A DNA stretch of 10,707 nt, taken from NCBI GenBank assembly GCA_018399855.1, contig JAGYNX010000047.1, positions 1-10,707 on the forward strand. The letters are read 5' to 3'. This DNA is from Spirochaetota bacterium. Lineage in GTDB: Bacteria > Spirochaetota > UBA4802 > UB4802. Below are positions 1-7,346 of this stretch, in pieces. The translations under genes and the position numbers were made by a program. Under the pieces are notes generated by a model. It saw only the letters and a list, made by a program, of their open reading frames with translations, made no database searches and was not told the origin of the DNA. Within the stretch, counting starts at the first letter, position 1. Each line of letters starts with the position of its first letter.

Positions 1-1
1 G

Positions 2-2176
2 GTTGGTGTCAGCAATGATGCGGTAAACTTTCTTAATTCATCAATCGGTTCACGTGTGGCACCCCGTTATGTTATCATGATTATTGCCAGCCTGGGAATA
101 CTGGCGGGGGTTACCTTCTCAAGCGGAATGATGGAGGTTGCCAGGAAAGGTATTTTCCATCCCAAGATGTTCATGATGCCTGAGCTTATGATAATATTTC
201 TGGCTGTTATGCTGACAGACATTTTACTACTTGATCTTTTCAATACATTCGGACTTCCCACGTCAACCACTGTTTCAATTGTTTTCGAACTTCTCGGTGC
301 TGCTGTGGCAGTTTCAATCATCAAGCTACACACTACAGCCGACAACATTACTCAGCTTGGAGATTATATTAATTCAAGCAAGGCCCTTGCTATTATTTCA
401 GGTATATTACTTTCTGTAGTAATCGCCTTTATATGCGGGGCGTTTGCCCAGTTTGTTTCAAGGCTCATCTTTACATTCAATTACCAGGCAAGGTTGAAAC
501 GCTATGGAGCGGCATGGGGGGGTGTAGCCCTCACCATGATTATATATTTTATTATTGTCAAGGGAGCAAAAGGTGCTTCGTTTTTAACAGAAGATAATGT
601 AGCGTGGATTAAAACACATACTCTCATTATCACCGGGTCTACGTTTATCGTATCTTTTATATTCTTCCAATTATTACTCTGGGCAACCAGGATAAATATC
701 CTTAAGATTGTGGTACTCGCGGGTACATTCGCCCTGGCCATGGCTTTCGCGTCTAATGACCTTGTAAACTTTATCGGCGTCCCGGTTGCCGGTTTGAACG
801 CGTATACTATCGCGTACACATCGCCAAACCCCCTTACTGTCATGATGGAAGCTCTCCAGCAACCCATGAAAACAAGAACCTGGCTTCTGCTCATAGCCGG
901 TGTTATAATGGTAATCACCCTGTGGCTTTCAAGAAAAGCCAGGACAGTCACCGAAACCGAGGTAAGCCTTGGAAGGCAGGATGAAGGATACGAACGTTTC
1001 GGCTCTACTCCTCTTTCACGGGCAACGGTTCGTATGTTCTCATCAGTTTTTGAAGGAATAAATATACTTATACCCGAAAAACTCAGTTCAGCTATTGCGA
1101 ACAGGTTTAAATCAGTTGATACCCGGTTAACACAGGCGGATGAGAAGCCCCAGTTTGACCTGTTGCGGGCTTCTGTTAACCTGATGGTTGCAAGCGCGGT
1201 AGTCTCTTTTGCCACTTCCATGAAACTTCCCCTGTCAACTACGTATGTCACATTTATGGTGGCAATGGGTACATCACTTTCAGACCAGGCATGGGGCCGC
1301 GAGAGCGCGGTCTACCGGGTGGCAGGAGTATTCGCGGTAATCGGCGGATGGTTTTTTACTGCCTTTAGCGCCTTCACTGTATCTCTCATCTTCGCGTTTG
1401 CCATATACTATTTCGAAGTGCCCGGGGTGATTGTTATTCTTGGATTATCCTTATATTTAATATGGCACAATCATCATATTCACAAAACAAGGGATAAAGA
1501 AAAAGAAGAGATAGATGTTTTTAACCTAAGGAAAGTTACAGACAGTGAATATGCCATTCAGAATACCTTTGAACACACCAGCATCTTGCTACGTGCAGTC
1601 AACAAAAGCATCCATAAATGCATACACGCGCTGGTTTCTGAAAATCGACTCCAATTAAAAGATTCACGGCGGGATACAAAGAAAATTCAACTCTGGGCAA
1701 ATATTATAATTGCTAATATATTTAAGACTCTCAGGATTCTCCAGAAGGATGAACTGAATTTAACCCATGAGTATTCTCGAACAATAAGCGCACTGCAGGA
1801 AATAGCAGAAAGCCACCGGGACATTGTTATGCGTTCTTATTTGCATATAAGCAATCATCATAAGGGACTGCTTGATGTTCAGGTTCACGAAATAAGTGAA
1901 GTTGAAAATATTTTGTCCGGCATGCTGACTTCCATATCTGATATATTACTCCATGAACAGGCAATGGAGACTACTACTCTCCAGGATGACCTGGATAATA
2001 TAAAAAGTAAAATCCAGCAATTTGACAAAAACCAGATAGAACGTATACAGAATGAATCTTCAAAAACAAGACTCAGTATACTTTTTTACGGAATCCTGGG
2101 AAATATGCAAAAAATTGCCGAACAAACCGTATCGCTGCTGAATATATTTCATGATTCGTTTGAAAAAAGAAGGTAA
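2..2176 (+). CDS. PHO4/Pit-family inorganic phosphate transporter with C-terminal PhoU-like helical tail (5' truncated by window edge)
   Basis: This is an inner-membrane secondary phosphate permease of the PHO4 (PiT) family, which moves inorganic phosphate with a cation. The reading frame is open from base 2, and the first visible residues (GVSNDAVNFLNSSIGSR) are the family signature, so the gene begins before the window. The GTG at 56 is internal, not the start. The visible 724 residues carry the two inverted family repeats: a second SND motif (ASNDLVNFIG, near visible residue 250) and two P-x-STT motifs (GLPTSTT and KLPLSTT). About 11-12 hydrophobic segments run to near residue 485. The last 230 or so residues are hydrophilic, helical and rich in E, K, H and I, like the PhoU-like tails of long Bacteroidota-type Pit proteins. 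Membrane topology was judged by eye. The family is certain. The tail's function and the transported cation are inferred. It lies 216 bp before pstB and may be transcribed separately. Confidence 0.93.
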   Translation, partial: VGVSNDAVNFLNSSIGSRVAPRYVIMIIASLGILAGVTFSSGMMEVARKGIFHPKMFMMPELMIIFLAVMLTDILLLDLFNTFGLPTSTTVSIVFELLGAAVAVSIIKLHTTADNITQLGDYINSSKALAIISGILLSVVIAFICGAFAQFVSRLIFTFNYQARLKRYGAAWGGVALTMIIYFIIVKGAKGASFLTEDNVAWIKTHTLIITGSTFIVSFIFFQLLLWATRINILKIVVLAGTFALAMAFASNDLVNFIGVPVAGLNAYTIAYTSPNPLTVMMEALQQPMKTRTWLLLIAGVIMVITLWLSRKARTVTETEVSLGRQDEGYERFGSTPLSRATVRMFSSVFEGINILIPEKLSSAIANRFKSVDTRLTQADEKPQFDLLRASVNLMVASAVVSFATSMKLPLSTTYVTFMVAMGTSLSDQAWGRESAVYRVAGVFAVIGGWFFTAFSAFTVSLIFAFAIYYFEVPGVIVILGLSLYLIWHNHHIHKTRDKEKEEIDVFNLRKVTDSEYAIQNTFEHTSILLRAVNKSIHKCIHALVSENRLQLKDSRRDTKKIQLWANIIIANIFKTLRILQKDELNLTHEYSRTISALQEIAESHRDIVMRSYLHISNHHKGLLDVQVHEISEVENILSGMLTSISDILLHEQAMETTTLQDDLDNIKSKIQQFDKNQIERIQNESSKTRLSILFYGILGNMQKIAEQTVSLLNIFHDSFEKRR

Positions 2177-2194
2177 TGCATAATTAATTCATTA

Positions 2195-2234
2195 CTTTAC
2201 AACATCTTTACAATATGCTTATTAAATCTTGATT
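2195..2234 (+). promoter_or_regulatory. Candidate Pho box (11-bp-phased CTTTACA repeats) upstream of pstB
   Basis: Two identical heptamers, CTTTACA, lie exactly 11 bp apart (2195-2201 and 2206-2212). Degenerate copies follow at 2218 (CTTATTA) and 2228 (CTTGATT). PhoB/PhoP-type regulators bind direct repeats with one helical turn of spacing (E. coli CTGTCAT; Bacillus TTAACA-like). A loose -10-like TATTAA sits at 2220-2225. The repeat and its spacing are seen directly. Binding by the regulator encoded just downstream is inference. Confidence 0.5.
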
Positions 2235-2320
2235 TTTATCATGAAGTATCTATCTGTATCAGGAATACGCAGCCTGGTTACCGCAAATTAACTTTTAAAT
2301 GGTAAAATTCATAAAAAGTT

Positions 2321-2393
2321 TATGTAACCGGACAAAGTTGCGTAACCTGTTCAACACAGGCATTAACTCTTACAAAGTATTACGGGTTACATA
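2321..2393 (+). repeat. Inverted repeat in the pstB leader, 3' arm ending on the start codon
   Basis: TATGTAACC at 2321-2329 is the exact reverse complement of GGTTACATA at 2385-2393, whose last base is the A of the pstB ATG. A second GTAACC at 2342-2347 could pair with the same right arm over 6 bp, and a GGTTACC lies at 2276-2282. A small dyad (CCTGT-5 nt-ACAGG, 2346-2360) is nested inside. It could be an RNA structure that hides the start codon or a DNA operator. The function is unknown. Confidence 0.45.
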
Positions 2394-3148
2394 TGGATGA
2401 CAAAATAGTTGTTGAAGATCTCTCATTCTATTACGGTGACACCCCTGCCCTGGTTGACATAAACCTGAAGGTTCAGACAAACAGTGTTATGGCACTGATA
2501 GGACCATCGGGCTGTGGTAAATCAACTTTTTTACGGTGTATCAACCGCATGAATGACATAATTCCTTTTACCCGTGTAGAAGGAAAAATCAATGTGGATG
2601 ATGAAGACATATATGATCAAAAATTTGATGTCACCAATCTTCGACGTCGGGTGGGCATGGTATTTCAGAAATCCAATCCATTTCCAAAGTCAATATTCGA
2701 GAATATCGCCTATGGGTTGAGAATAAACGGCATAAAGGACAAGTACAGCATCGAAAGGACCGTGGAAGAATCTCTCAAAAAGACTGCCCTGTGGAACGAG
2801 GTAAAGGACCGTCTTAACGATTCTGCCATGGGCTTATCTGGGGGGCAGCAGCAACGTCTCTGCATCGCCCGCACTATCGCCATACAGCCCGACATCATTT
2901 TGATGGATGAACCGGCATCAGCACTTGATCCAATCTCAACTCAGAAAATTGAAGAATTGATACACAACCTTAAGACCCAGTTTACAATTGTCATCGTTAC
3001 GCATAACATGCAACAGGCAGCCAGGGTAAGTGATTATACCGCTTTTTTCTACATGGGTAAGCTGATCGAAGTCAATAAAACCGACACAATATTTACGAAC
3101 CCTGAAAAAGAGATGACTGAAAATTATATAACTGGTAAATTTGGTTAA
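2393..3148 (+). CDS. pstB: Phosphate ABC transporter ATP-binding protein PstB
   Basis: This is the cytoplasmic ATPase subunit of the high-affinity PstSCAB phosphate importer; ATP hydrolysis drives phosphate through the PstC-PstA channel. The 251 residues match the usual family length. Motifs in order: Walker A GPSGCGKST (37-45), the PstB-typical LRCINRMND stretch (47-55), Q-loop Q92 in a VFQKSNPFP context, signature LSGGQQQR (148-155), Walker B IILMDE (168-173), D-loop SALD (176-179) and switch H204. The ATG at 2393 gives the expected short N-terminus before the SFYYGD A-loop region. No clear Shine-Dalgarno precedes it, and the start lies in an inverted repeat. It is the first gene of a + strand operon with phoU 11 bp downstream. 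Oddly, its channel partners pstC and pstA are on the opposite strand about 3.3 kb away, and pstS is absent. Confidence 0.97.
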   Translation: MDDKIVVEDLSFYYGDTPALVDINLKVQTNSVMALIGPSGCGKSTFLRCINRMNDIIPFTRVEGKINVDDEDIYDQKFDVTNLRRRVGMVFQKSNPFPKSIFENIAYGLRINGIKDKYSIERTVEESLKKTALWNEVKDRLNDSAMGLSGGQQQRLCIARTIAIQPDIILMDEPASALDPISTQKIEELIHNLKTQFTIVIVTHNMQQAARVSDYTAFFYMGKLIEVNKTDTIFTNPEKEMTENYITGKFG

Positions 3149-3152
3149 GGAG
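3147..3152 (+). promoter_or_regulatory. Ribosome binding site of phoU overlapping the pstB stop
   Basis: AAGGAG lies 7 nt before the phoU ATG at 3160. Its first two bases are the last two of the pstB TAA stop codon (3146-3148). This arrangement suggests translational coupling of pstB and phoU, and it fixes the phoU start. Confidence 0.85.
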
Positions 3153-3159
3153 AATTTAC

Positions 3160-3813
3160 ATGACCACTCATCTTCAACAGGAACTTGAACACATATCACA
3201 GAAGATCTTTCAAATGGCAGATCTTGCCATTGAATCCATACAAAACGCGGTAACATCACTCAAAAACGTGGATACCGCACTGGCTGAATCCGTTATACAA
3301 AAAGATACGAAACTTGACCAGTTGGAAATCAGCATTGATGAAGACTGCATACGGGTACTGGTAACCAAGCACCCGGCAGCCGCTGATTTGCGCCTGGTGC
3401 TGGCCATACTGAAAGCGAATACCGACCTTGAAAGGATCGGCGACCTGTCAACCAGTATAGCAAAAGAGACTATTCGGCTTGATGGCCGTTCTCCTTTAAA
3501 ACCCCTGGTTGATATTCCACGCATGTCAGAAATGGCAATCAACATGATTAAACTGGCGTTTCGTTCTTTTACTGAAAGGAACGCAGACCTTGCCCGTGAC
3601 TGCATAGAACTGGATAGGCAGATTGACGATTTGAACATGCAGGTTTACAGGGAATTGTTCTCATTCATGGCTGAAAATCCGTCCACCATTTCACAGGCCC
3701 TGGGGCTTATATCAGTTTCCAAGGCACTGGAACGAATTGGTGACCACGCGACGAATCTTGCCGAAAGGGCCATCTATTATATTGAAGGTGAAGATATCCG
3801 GCACCAGGAGTAA
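3160..3813 (+). CDS. phoU: Phosphate signalling regulator PhoU
   Basis: PhoU is a peripheral cytoplasmic metal-binding helical-bundle protein. In characterised bacteria it keeps PhoR inactive while phosphate is plentiful and limits Pst flux. The 217 residues hold the two tandem three-helix PhoU repeats. Each has its E-x-x-x-D metal motif: LERIGD with E91 and D95, and LERIGDHATNLAE with E191 and D195. Conserved phrases VTKHPAAADLR (about 68-78) and ALERIGD are typical of the family. The ATG at 3160 has a strong AAGGAG at the right distance. The gene sits between pstB and the response-regulator gene, as expected for a signal link between transporter and two-component system. Both repeats look intact. 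Confidence 0.97.
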   Translation: MTTHLQQELEHISQKIFQMADLAIESIQNAVTSLKNVDTALAESVIQKDTKLDQLEISIDEDCIRVLVTKHPAAADLRLVLAILKANTDLERIGDLSTSIAKETIRLDGRSPLKPLVDIPRMSEMAINMIKLAFRSFTERNADLARDCIELDRQIDDLNMQVYRELFSFMAENPSTISQALGLISVSKALERIGDHATNLAERAIYYIEGEDIRHQE

Positions 3814-3821
3814 ATAACAGC

Positions 3822-4514
3822 ATGAGCAAAACCATCTTTGTTATTGATGACGAAAAAGACATACAGAACATACTGGAAGTAAATCTCCGTAACAACGGGT
3901 ACAAGGTTAATTCATTCTCTTCTGCCGAAAAGGCACTTGAGAGTCTTAAAAAAACAATACCGGATCTTATCATTCTCGATATTATGATGGACGGAATGGA
4001 TGGATATGATTTCTGTAAACATCTTCGCTCCCGTGATGAATACAGCAGGGTTCCCATTATATTCCTGTCCGCGAAGAGTGAAGAATTTGACAAGGTGCTG
4101 GGCCTTGAACTTGGCGGTGACGATTATATAACAAAACCTTTTGGTATTAAAGAATTAACATCAAGGGTCAAGGCATTACTGAGACGAACAGAAAGTGTTC
4201 CCGAACCAGGAACAGACCAGGATAATAAGCTGGCTTATGATGGACTTGAGTTATATCCCGATAAATACCAGGTGCTGATTGACGGGAAAGACATAAATCT
4301 GACAAAAACAGAATTCCTGATACTGCAGCTTTTTCTCAAATACCCGGGAAAAATATTTACACGGGATAACATAATAGACAGTATCAGGGGCGATGATGTA
4401 TATGTAATTGACCGGACAATAGATGTGCACATAATGAATCTTAGAAAGAAAATGGGACATTATAAAAATATCATCAAGACATTTTCCGGTATCGGCTATG
4501 GATTTAAAGAATAA
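3822..4514 (+). CDS. phoB: PhoB/PhoP-type response regulator (OmpR family)
   Basis: This is a DNA-binding response regulator that, once phosphorylated by its kinase, activates phosphate-starvation genes by binding direct repeats at promoters. The receiver domain spans about residues 3-118: acidic pair D9 and D10, phospho-acceptor D53 (LIILDIMM), switch S83 and K105 in TKPFG. A winged-helix effector domain spans about 133-230 and includes the LTKTEFLIL helix, the recognition-helix region RTIDVHIMNLRKKM and the terminal wing IGYGFKE. The length of 230 is standard for the OmpR/PhoB family. AGGAG (3806-3810) lies 11 nt before the ATG, and the gap from phoU is 8 bp. The name rests on context (between phoU and the kinase); sequence alone only supports OmpR-family. 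PhoP would be the name used in Gram-positives. Confidence 0.9.
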   Translation: MSKTIFVIDDEKDIQNILEVNLRNNGYKVNSFSSAEKALESLKKTIPDLIILDIMMDGMDGYDFCKHLRSRDEYSRVPIIFLSAKSEEFDKVLGLELGGDDYITKPFGIKELTSRVKALLRRTESVPEPGTDQDNKLAYDGLELYPDKYQVLIDGKDINLTKTEFLILQLFLKYPGKIFTRDNIIDSIRGDDVYVIDRTIDVHIMNLRKKMGHYKNIIKTFSGIGYGFKE

Positions 4515-4532
4515 CCGTATGGATTACCTGCC

Positions 4533-6302
4533 ATGTTTAAGAAAATCAGCTCCAGGATTATAATATTCTATTCTTTTCTTATCCTTGTCCTCACTACATT
4601 TTTTTTAATCTACTTCAGCAATCTTATACGTGACATCAATCTCGACATACTTGAACGTGAGATGGCTGAGAAAATTGATTTTATCATTCGTGATATTTCT
4701 GCCAATAATACGGTTCGCCAGTTCCATTCAAAAAACTTTGAAACCAGGGTACAAAATCTTGCTGACCTCGTTAATCTTAGAATCACACTGGTAAACATGA
4801 ATGGTGACGTATATGCTGATACATCCGCAGAGCCTGATCGAATGGATAATCATCGATACCGGGTAGAGATCATGGAAGCAATCGATGAAGGCAAAGGTGA
4901 CAGCATACGATACAGCAATACACTACGTACGCACATGCTGTATTACGCGGAAAAACATCAGGATGTCATTATTCGTTTAGCCAAACCCCTTTACGAGATT
5001 GATGCGTCTGTCTCGAAAACACAAAGAACTATTATTCTTACAGGTGCCATTTTGTTGGCCATCGCCCTGATTATCAACATTCTTATTTCCCGGTTTATCA
5101 CCCGTCCCATATCAGTAGCAATCGATTTTGCCGACAATTTTTCAAATGGTAATTTCTCTTCAAGAATAAAAGATTATAATGATGACGAGATCGGCAGTCT
5201 GCAGCGGGCATTGAACAAACTGGCTGATAATTTGCAGCTGGAAATTAATAACATGCTGATTGAACAGAACAAGCTTAAAACAGTCATCGAGAACAACCAT
5301 GATGCGATCGCGGTAATTCATAATGATAAAAGAATAATTATAGCAAATGACGCTTTTAAGAAACTCTGGGGTATGGGGCAGCCCGTTGAAAATCGTGTGT
5401 ATTTCACCATTATCCGCAACAGCTCTCTGAACGCGAAAATTGACTATATACTGAACAATGAGTCGGGCACTTTCTTCGAAGAGGATATTAACAATTCCAG
5501 CTACGAAGTATATATTACACCGATCAACGAAGAAACCTCTCATGTAAATAGCGAAGCTTCTCAAGGCATACTGCTGGTACTTCACGATATAACCGAACGA
5601 AAAAAAATTGAAACCCTCAAAACAGAACTTGTGGGCAACCTTTCACATGAATTAAAAACCCCCATCGCCATTCAAAAGGGCTATTTAGAAACTATACGTG
5701 AAAACCTTGGAGATAATGACATGTGCAGGGATTTTATCCATAATGCCCTTACCAATCTTGAAAGACAGAATTACATTATCAATGACATGCTGAAACTGAA
5801 CATGCTGGAGACCACACCATACTTTCAACTTGAAAAAGTTGAACTGGATGAAGTAATTATCAACTGTATAAATATTCTTTCTCCAAAATCGTCTGCGAAG
5901 AACATCCACGTCCGCAGGGAATACGATTCCCCGCTCCCTGAGGTAGAAGCTACTAAATTCCTGTGTGAAGAAATATTTTTTAACCTGATTGATAATGCGT
6001 TGAATTATAACATTGAGAATGGTGAAATAGTTATTTCTTCAAAAGAGACCGAAAATAGTGTACGTATTTCAATCAGCGATACCGGAGTAGGCATTCCTTC
6101 TGAATCCATCAGCAGGATATTCGAACGGTTTTACAGGGTTGACAAAAGCCGGTCAAGAAACAGCGGCGGAACGGGACTCGGACTTTCTATAGTAAAACAC
6201 GCAGCCGAATTACTAAAATGGGAAGTTTCCGTTGAATCTGAAATCGGCAAAGGAACGACTTTTACAGTTACCATTCCATTTACCACTTTCGCGGCAGAGT
6301 AG
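4533..6302 (+). CDS. phoR: PhoR-type membrane sensor histidine kinase
   Basis: This is the likely kinase partner of the preceding response regulator. It is anchored in the inner membrane and autophosphorylates on histidine before passing the phosphate to D53 of the regulator. Order of parts in 589 residues: TM1 (about 9-29), an extracytoplasmic sensor loop of about 135 residues, TM2 (about 165-186), HAMP (about 187-240), PAS (about 250-355, ending DITERKK), HisKA with H372 in LSHELKTP, then the HATPase domain with N-box N484/N488, G1 DTGVGIP (516-522), F-box RIFERFYRVD and G2 GGTGLGLS (545-552). All catalytic residues are present. The layout with a periplasmic loop plus PAS matches the Bacillus-type PhoR (579 aa) more than the short-loop E. 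coli PhoR. The start has only a weak GGAT at 4521-4524. An out-of-frame ATG at 4519 was rejected. Confidence 0.92.
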   Translation: MFKKISSRIIIFYSFLILVLTTFFLIYFSNLIRDINLDILEREMAEKIDFIIRDISANNTVRQFHSKNFETRVQNLADLVNLRITLVNMNGDVYADTSAEPDRMDNHRYRVEIMEAIDEGKGDSIRYSNTLRTHMLYYAEKHQDVIIRLAKPLYEIDASVSKTQRTIILTGAILLAIALIINILISRFITRPISVAIDFADNFSNGNFSSRIKDYNDDEIGSLQRALNKLADNLQLEINNMLIEQNKLKTVIENNHDAIAVIHNDKRIIIANDAFKKLWGMGQPVENRVYFTIIRNSSLNAKIDYILNNESGTFFEEDINNSSYEVYITPINEETSHVNSEASQGILLVLHDITERKKIETLKTELVGNLSHELKTPIAIQKGYLETIRENLGDNDMCRDFIHNALTNLERQNYIINDMLKLNMLETTPYFQLEKVELDEVIINCINILSPKSSAKNIHVRREYDSPLPEVEATKFLCEEIFFNLIDNALNYNIENGEIVISSKETENSVRISISDTGVGIPSESISRIFERFYRVDKSRSRNSGGTGLGLSIVKHAAELLKWEVSVESEIGKGTTFTVTIPFTTFAAE

Positions 6303-6328
6303 AGGGGCTTATAATATCATAAGGCTCT
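6301..6328 (+). other. Weak imperfect stem-loop just after the phoR stop
   Basis: AGAG (6301-6304) and CTTAT (6308-6312) can pair with ATAAG (6319-6323) and CTCT (6325-6328), leaving an internal loop and a 6-nt apical loop. There is no T-tract after it, so it is not a convincing intrinsic terminator. It could mark the 3' end of the operon transcript or be chance. Confidence 0.25.
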
Positions 6329-6389
6329 AAATATATGAAACCGCCCGCTTGGCACAATGAACGCATATGATTAGTGAACTGATCACACG

Positions 6390-6410
6390 TCACCTTTCAC
6401 TTTTCACTCA
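6390..6410. repeat. Three 7-bp tandem units in the convergent phoR/pstA gap
   Basis: TCACCTT, TCACTTT and TCACTCA follow one another directly (6390-6396, 6397-6403, 6404-6410). They lie in non-coding DNA between the two converging genes. This is a small degenerate tandem repeat of unknown meaning. The rest of the 140-bp gap shows no gene. Confidence 0.5.
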
Positions 6411-6442
6411 ATTTCGTGTATCTGCGGTTAAAAAATATGGTA

Positions 6443-7300
6443 CTATGAGCTAAGCCGCTTGCGGAACCTGTATCTTAGAATTACACCGGTAAGATTAAGC
6501 AACAGTACCAGCATAATAAGAACTATCACCGTCCCATACTGGATGTGCCGGGTTTCCTGTATATGGGTACCGGCTGTTGCCAGAACATATATATGATATG
6601 GCAGGGCCATGACCTCGTGAAATATTGAAGAAGGCAGACCCGGTGTATAATACGTAGCTACCGTAAACATGATGGGAGCTGTTTCACCGGCTGCCCTCCC
6701 CAGTGAAAGCATAATACCGGTTAAGATTCCGGGAAGTGAACTGGGAAGAACAATCTTGTATATTGTCTGCCACCTGGTTGCCCCCAGGGAAAGGGACGCC
6801 TCCCTGAATGTACCGGGTACCGTCATTAATGCTTCCTCGGTAGACCTGATTATCACTGGCAGGTTCAAAACCCCAAGGGTCAGGGAACCCGCAATTATGG
6901 AGGATCCAAAATCCATGAATACTACGAAAAGGCTTAATCCGAATAAGCCAAACACAACCGAGGGCACACCCGCCAGGTTATTAATACCGAGACGGATTAT
7001 CTTCACAACTCCCGGGTTATTCGCATATTCATTAAGGTATATGGCTGTTATTATACCAATTGGAATTGAGATTGCTGCAGAACCAAGCATCAGGTAAAAC
7101 GTACCAACGATGGCTGGAAAGATTCCACCCGAACGCATCTCATTAGAGGGCATCTGGGTAAGGAAATCCCATGAAATTGCAGAAGCTCCCTTATAAAATA
7201 TATATCCAAGAATCAGAAGCAGAAAACCTATTACAGAAAATGAGAGCAATCGCAATATAACAAATATAGTTTTTTCTATCAGCGCGGCCTGATTCTTCAT
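6443..7300 (-). CDS. pstA: Phosphate ABC transporter permease PstA
   Basis: PstA is one of the two channel-forming inner-membrane subunits of the Pst phosphate importer. The protein has about six hydrophobic segments and the cytoplasmic EAA coupling loop EASLSLGATRWQTIYKIVLP, which docks onto PstB. Family phrases NLAGVPSVVFGLFG, RSTEEALMTVP and GRAAGETAPI are all present, the last typical of PstA. The product is 285 residues from the start given here. Start choice: the frame also has an ATG at 7309, but the only Shine-Dalgarno (GGAG, 7314-7311) is 1 nt from that ATG and 10 nt from the ATG at 7300, so 7300 is preferred (the other start would give 288 aa). pstC is 46 bp upstream on the same strand, presumably one transcript. 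It converges with phoR, 140 bp away. Confidence 0.95.
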   Translation of the reverse strand: MKNQAALIEKTIFVILRLLSFSVIGFLLLILGYIFYKGASAISWDFLTQMPSNEMRSGGIFPAIVGTFYLMLGSAAISIPIGIITAIYLNEYANNPGVVKIIRLGINNLAGVPSVVFGLFGLSLFVVFMDFGSSIIAGSLTLGVLNLPVIIRSTEEALMTVPGTFREASLSLGATRWQTIYKIVLPSSLPGILTGIMLSLGRAAGETAPIMFTVATYYTPGLPSSIFHEVMALPYHIYVLATAGTHIQETRHIQYGTVIVLIMLVLLLNLTGVILRYRFRKRLSS

Positions 7301-7346
7301 AAATTCCATTCTCCAGGTATTCTTCTATTGAAGTATACTATCATGA

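Noticed and set aside
56..58. GTG at 56 as the start of the Pit-like gene
   Set aside because: The frame is open back to base 2, and the codons before the GTG encode the core of the family signature GVSNDAVNFLNSSIGSR, so the true start is outside the window.
502..1251. Long open frame (249 codons) on the minus strand inside the Pit-like gene
   Set aside because: It lies wholly antisense to a gene with unmistakable PHO4 motifs. Its translation shows no recognisable domain or ribosome binding site, so it is a codon-bias shadow.
6455..6464. CCGCTTGCGG palindrome near the pstA 3' end as a terminator
   Set aside because: The stem is only 4 bp with a 2-nt gap, it lies inside the pstA coding region, and the nearest T-run on the minus strand is about 19 nt away, so it does not fit an intrinsic terminator.
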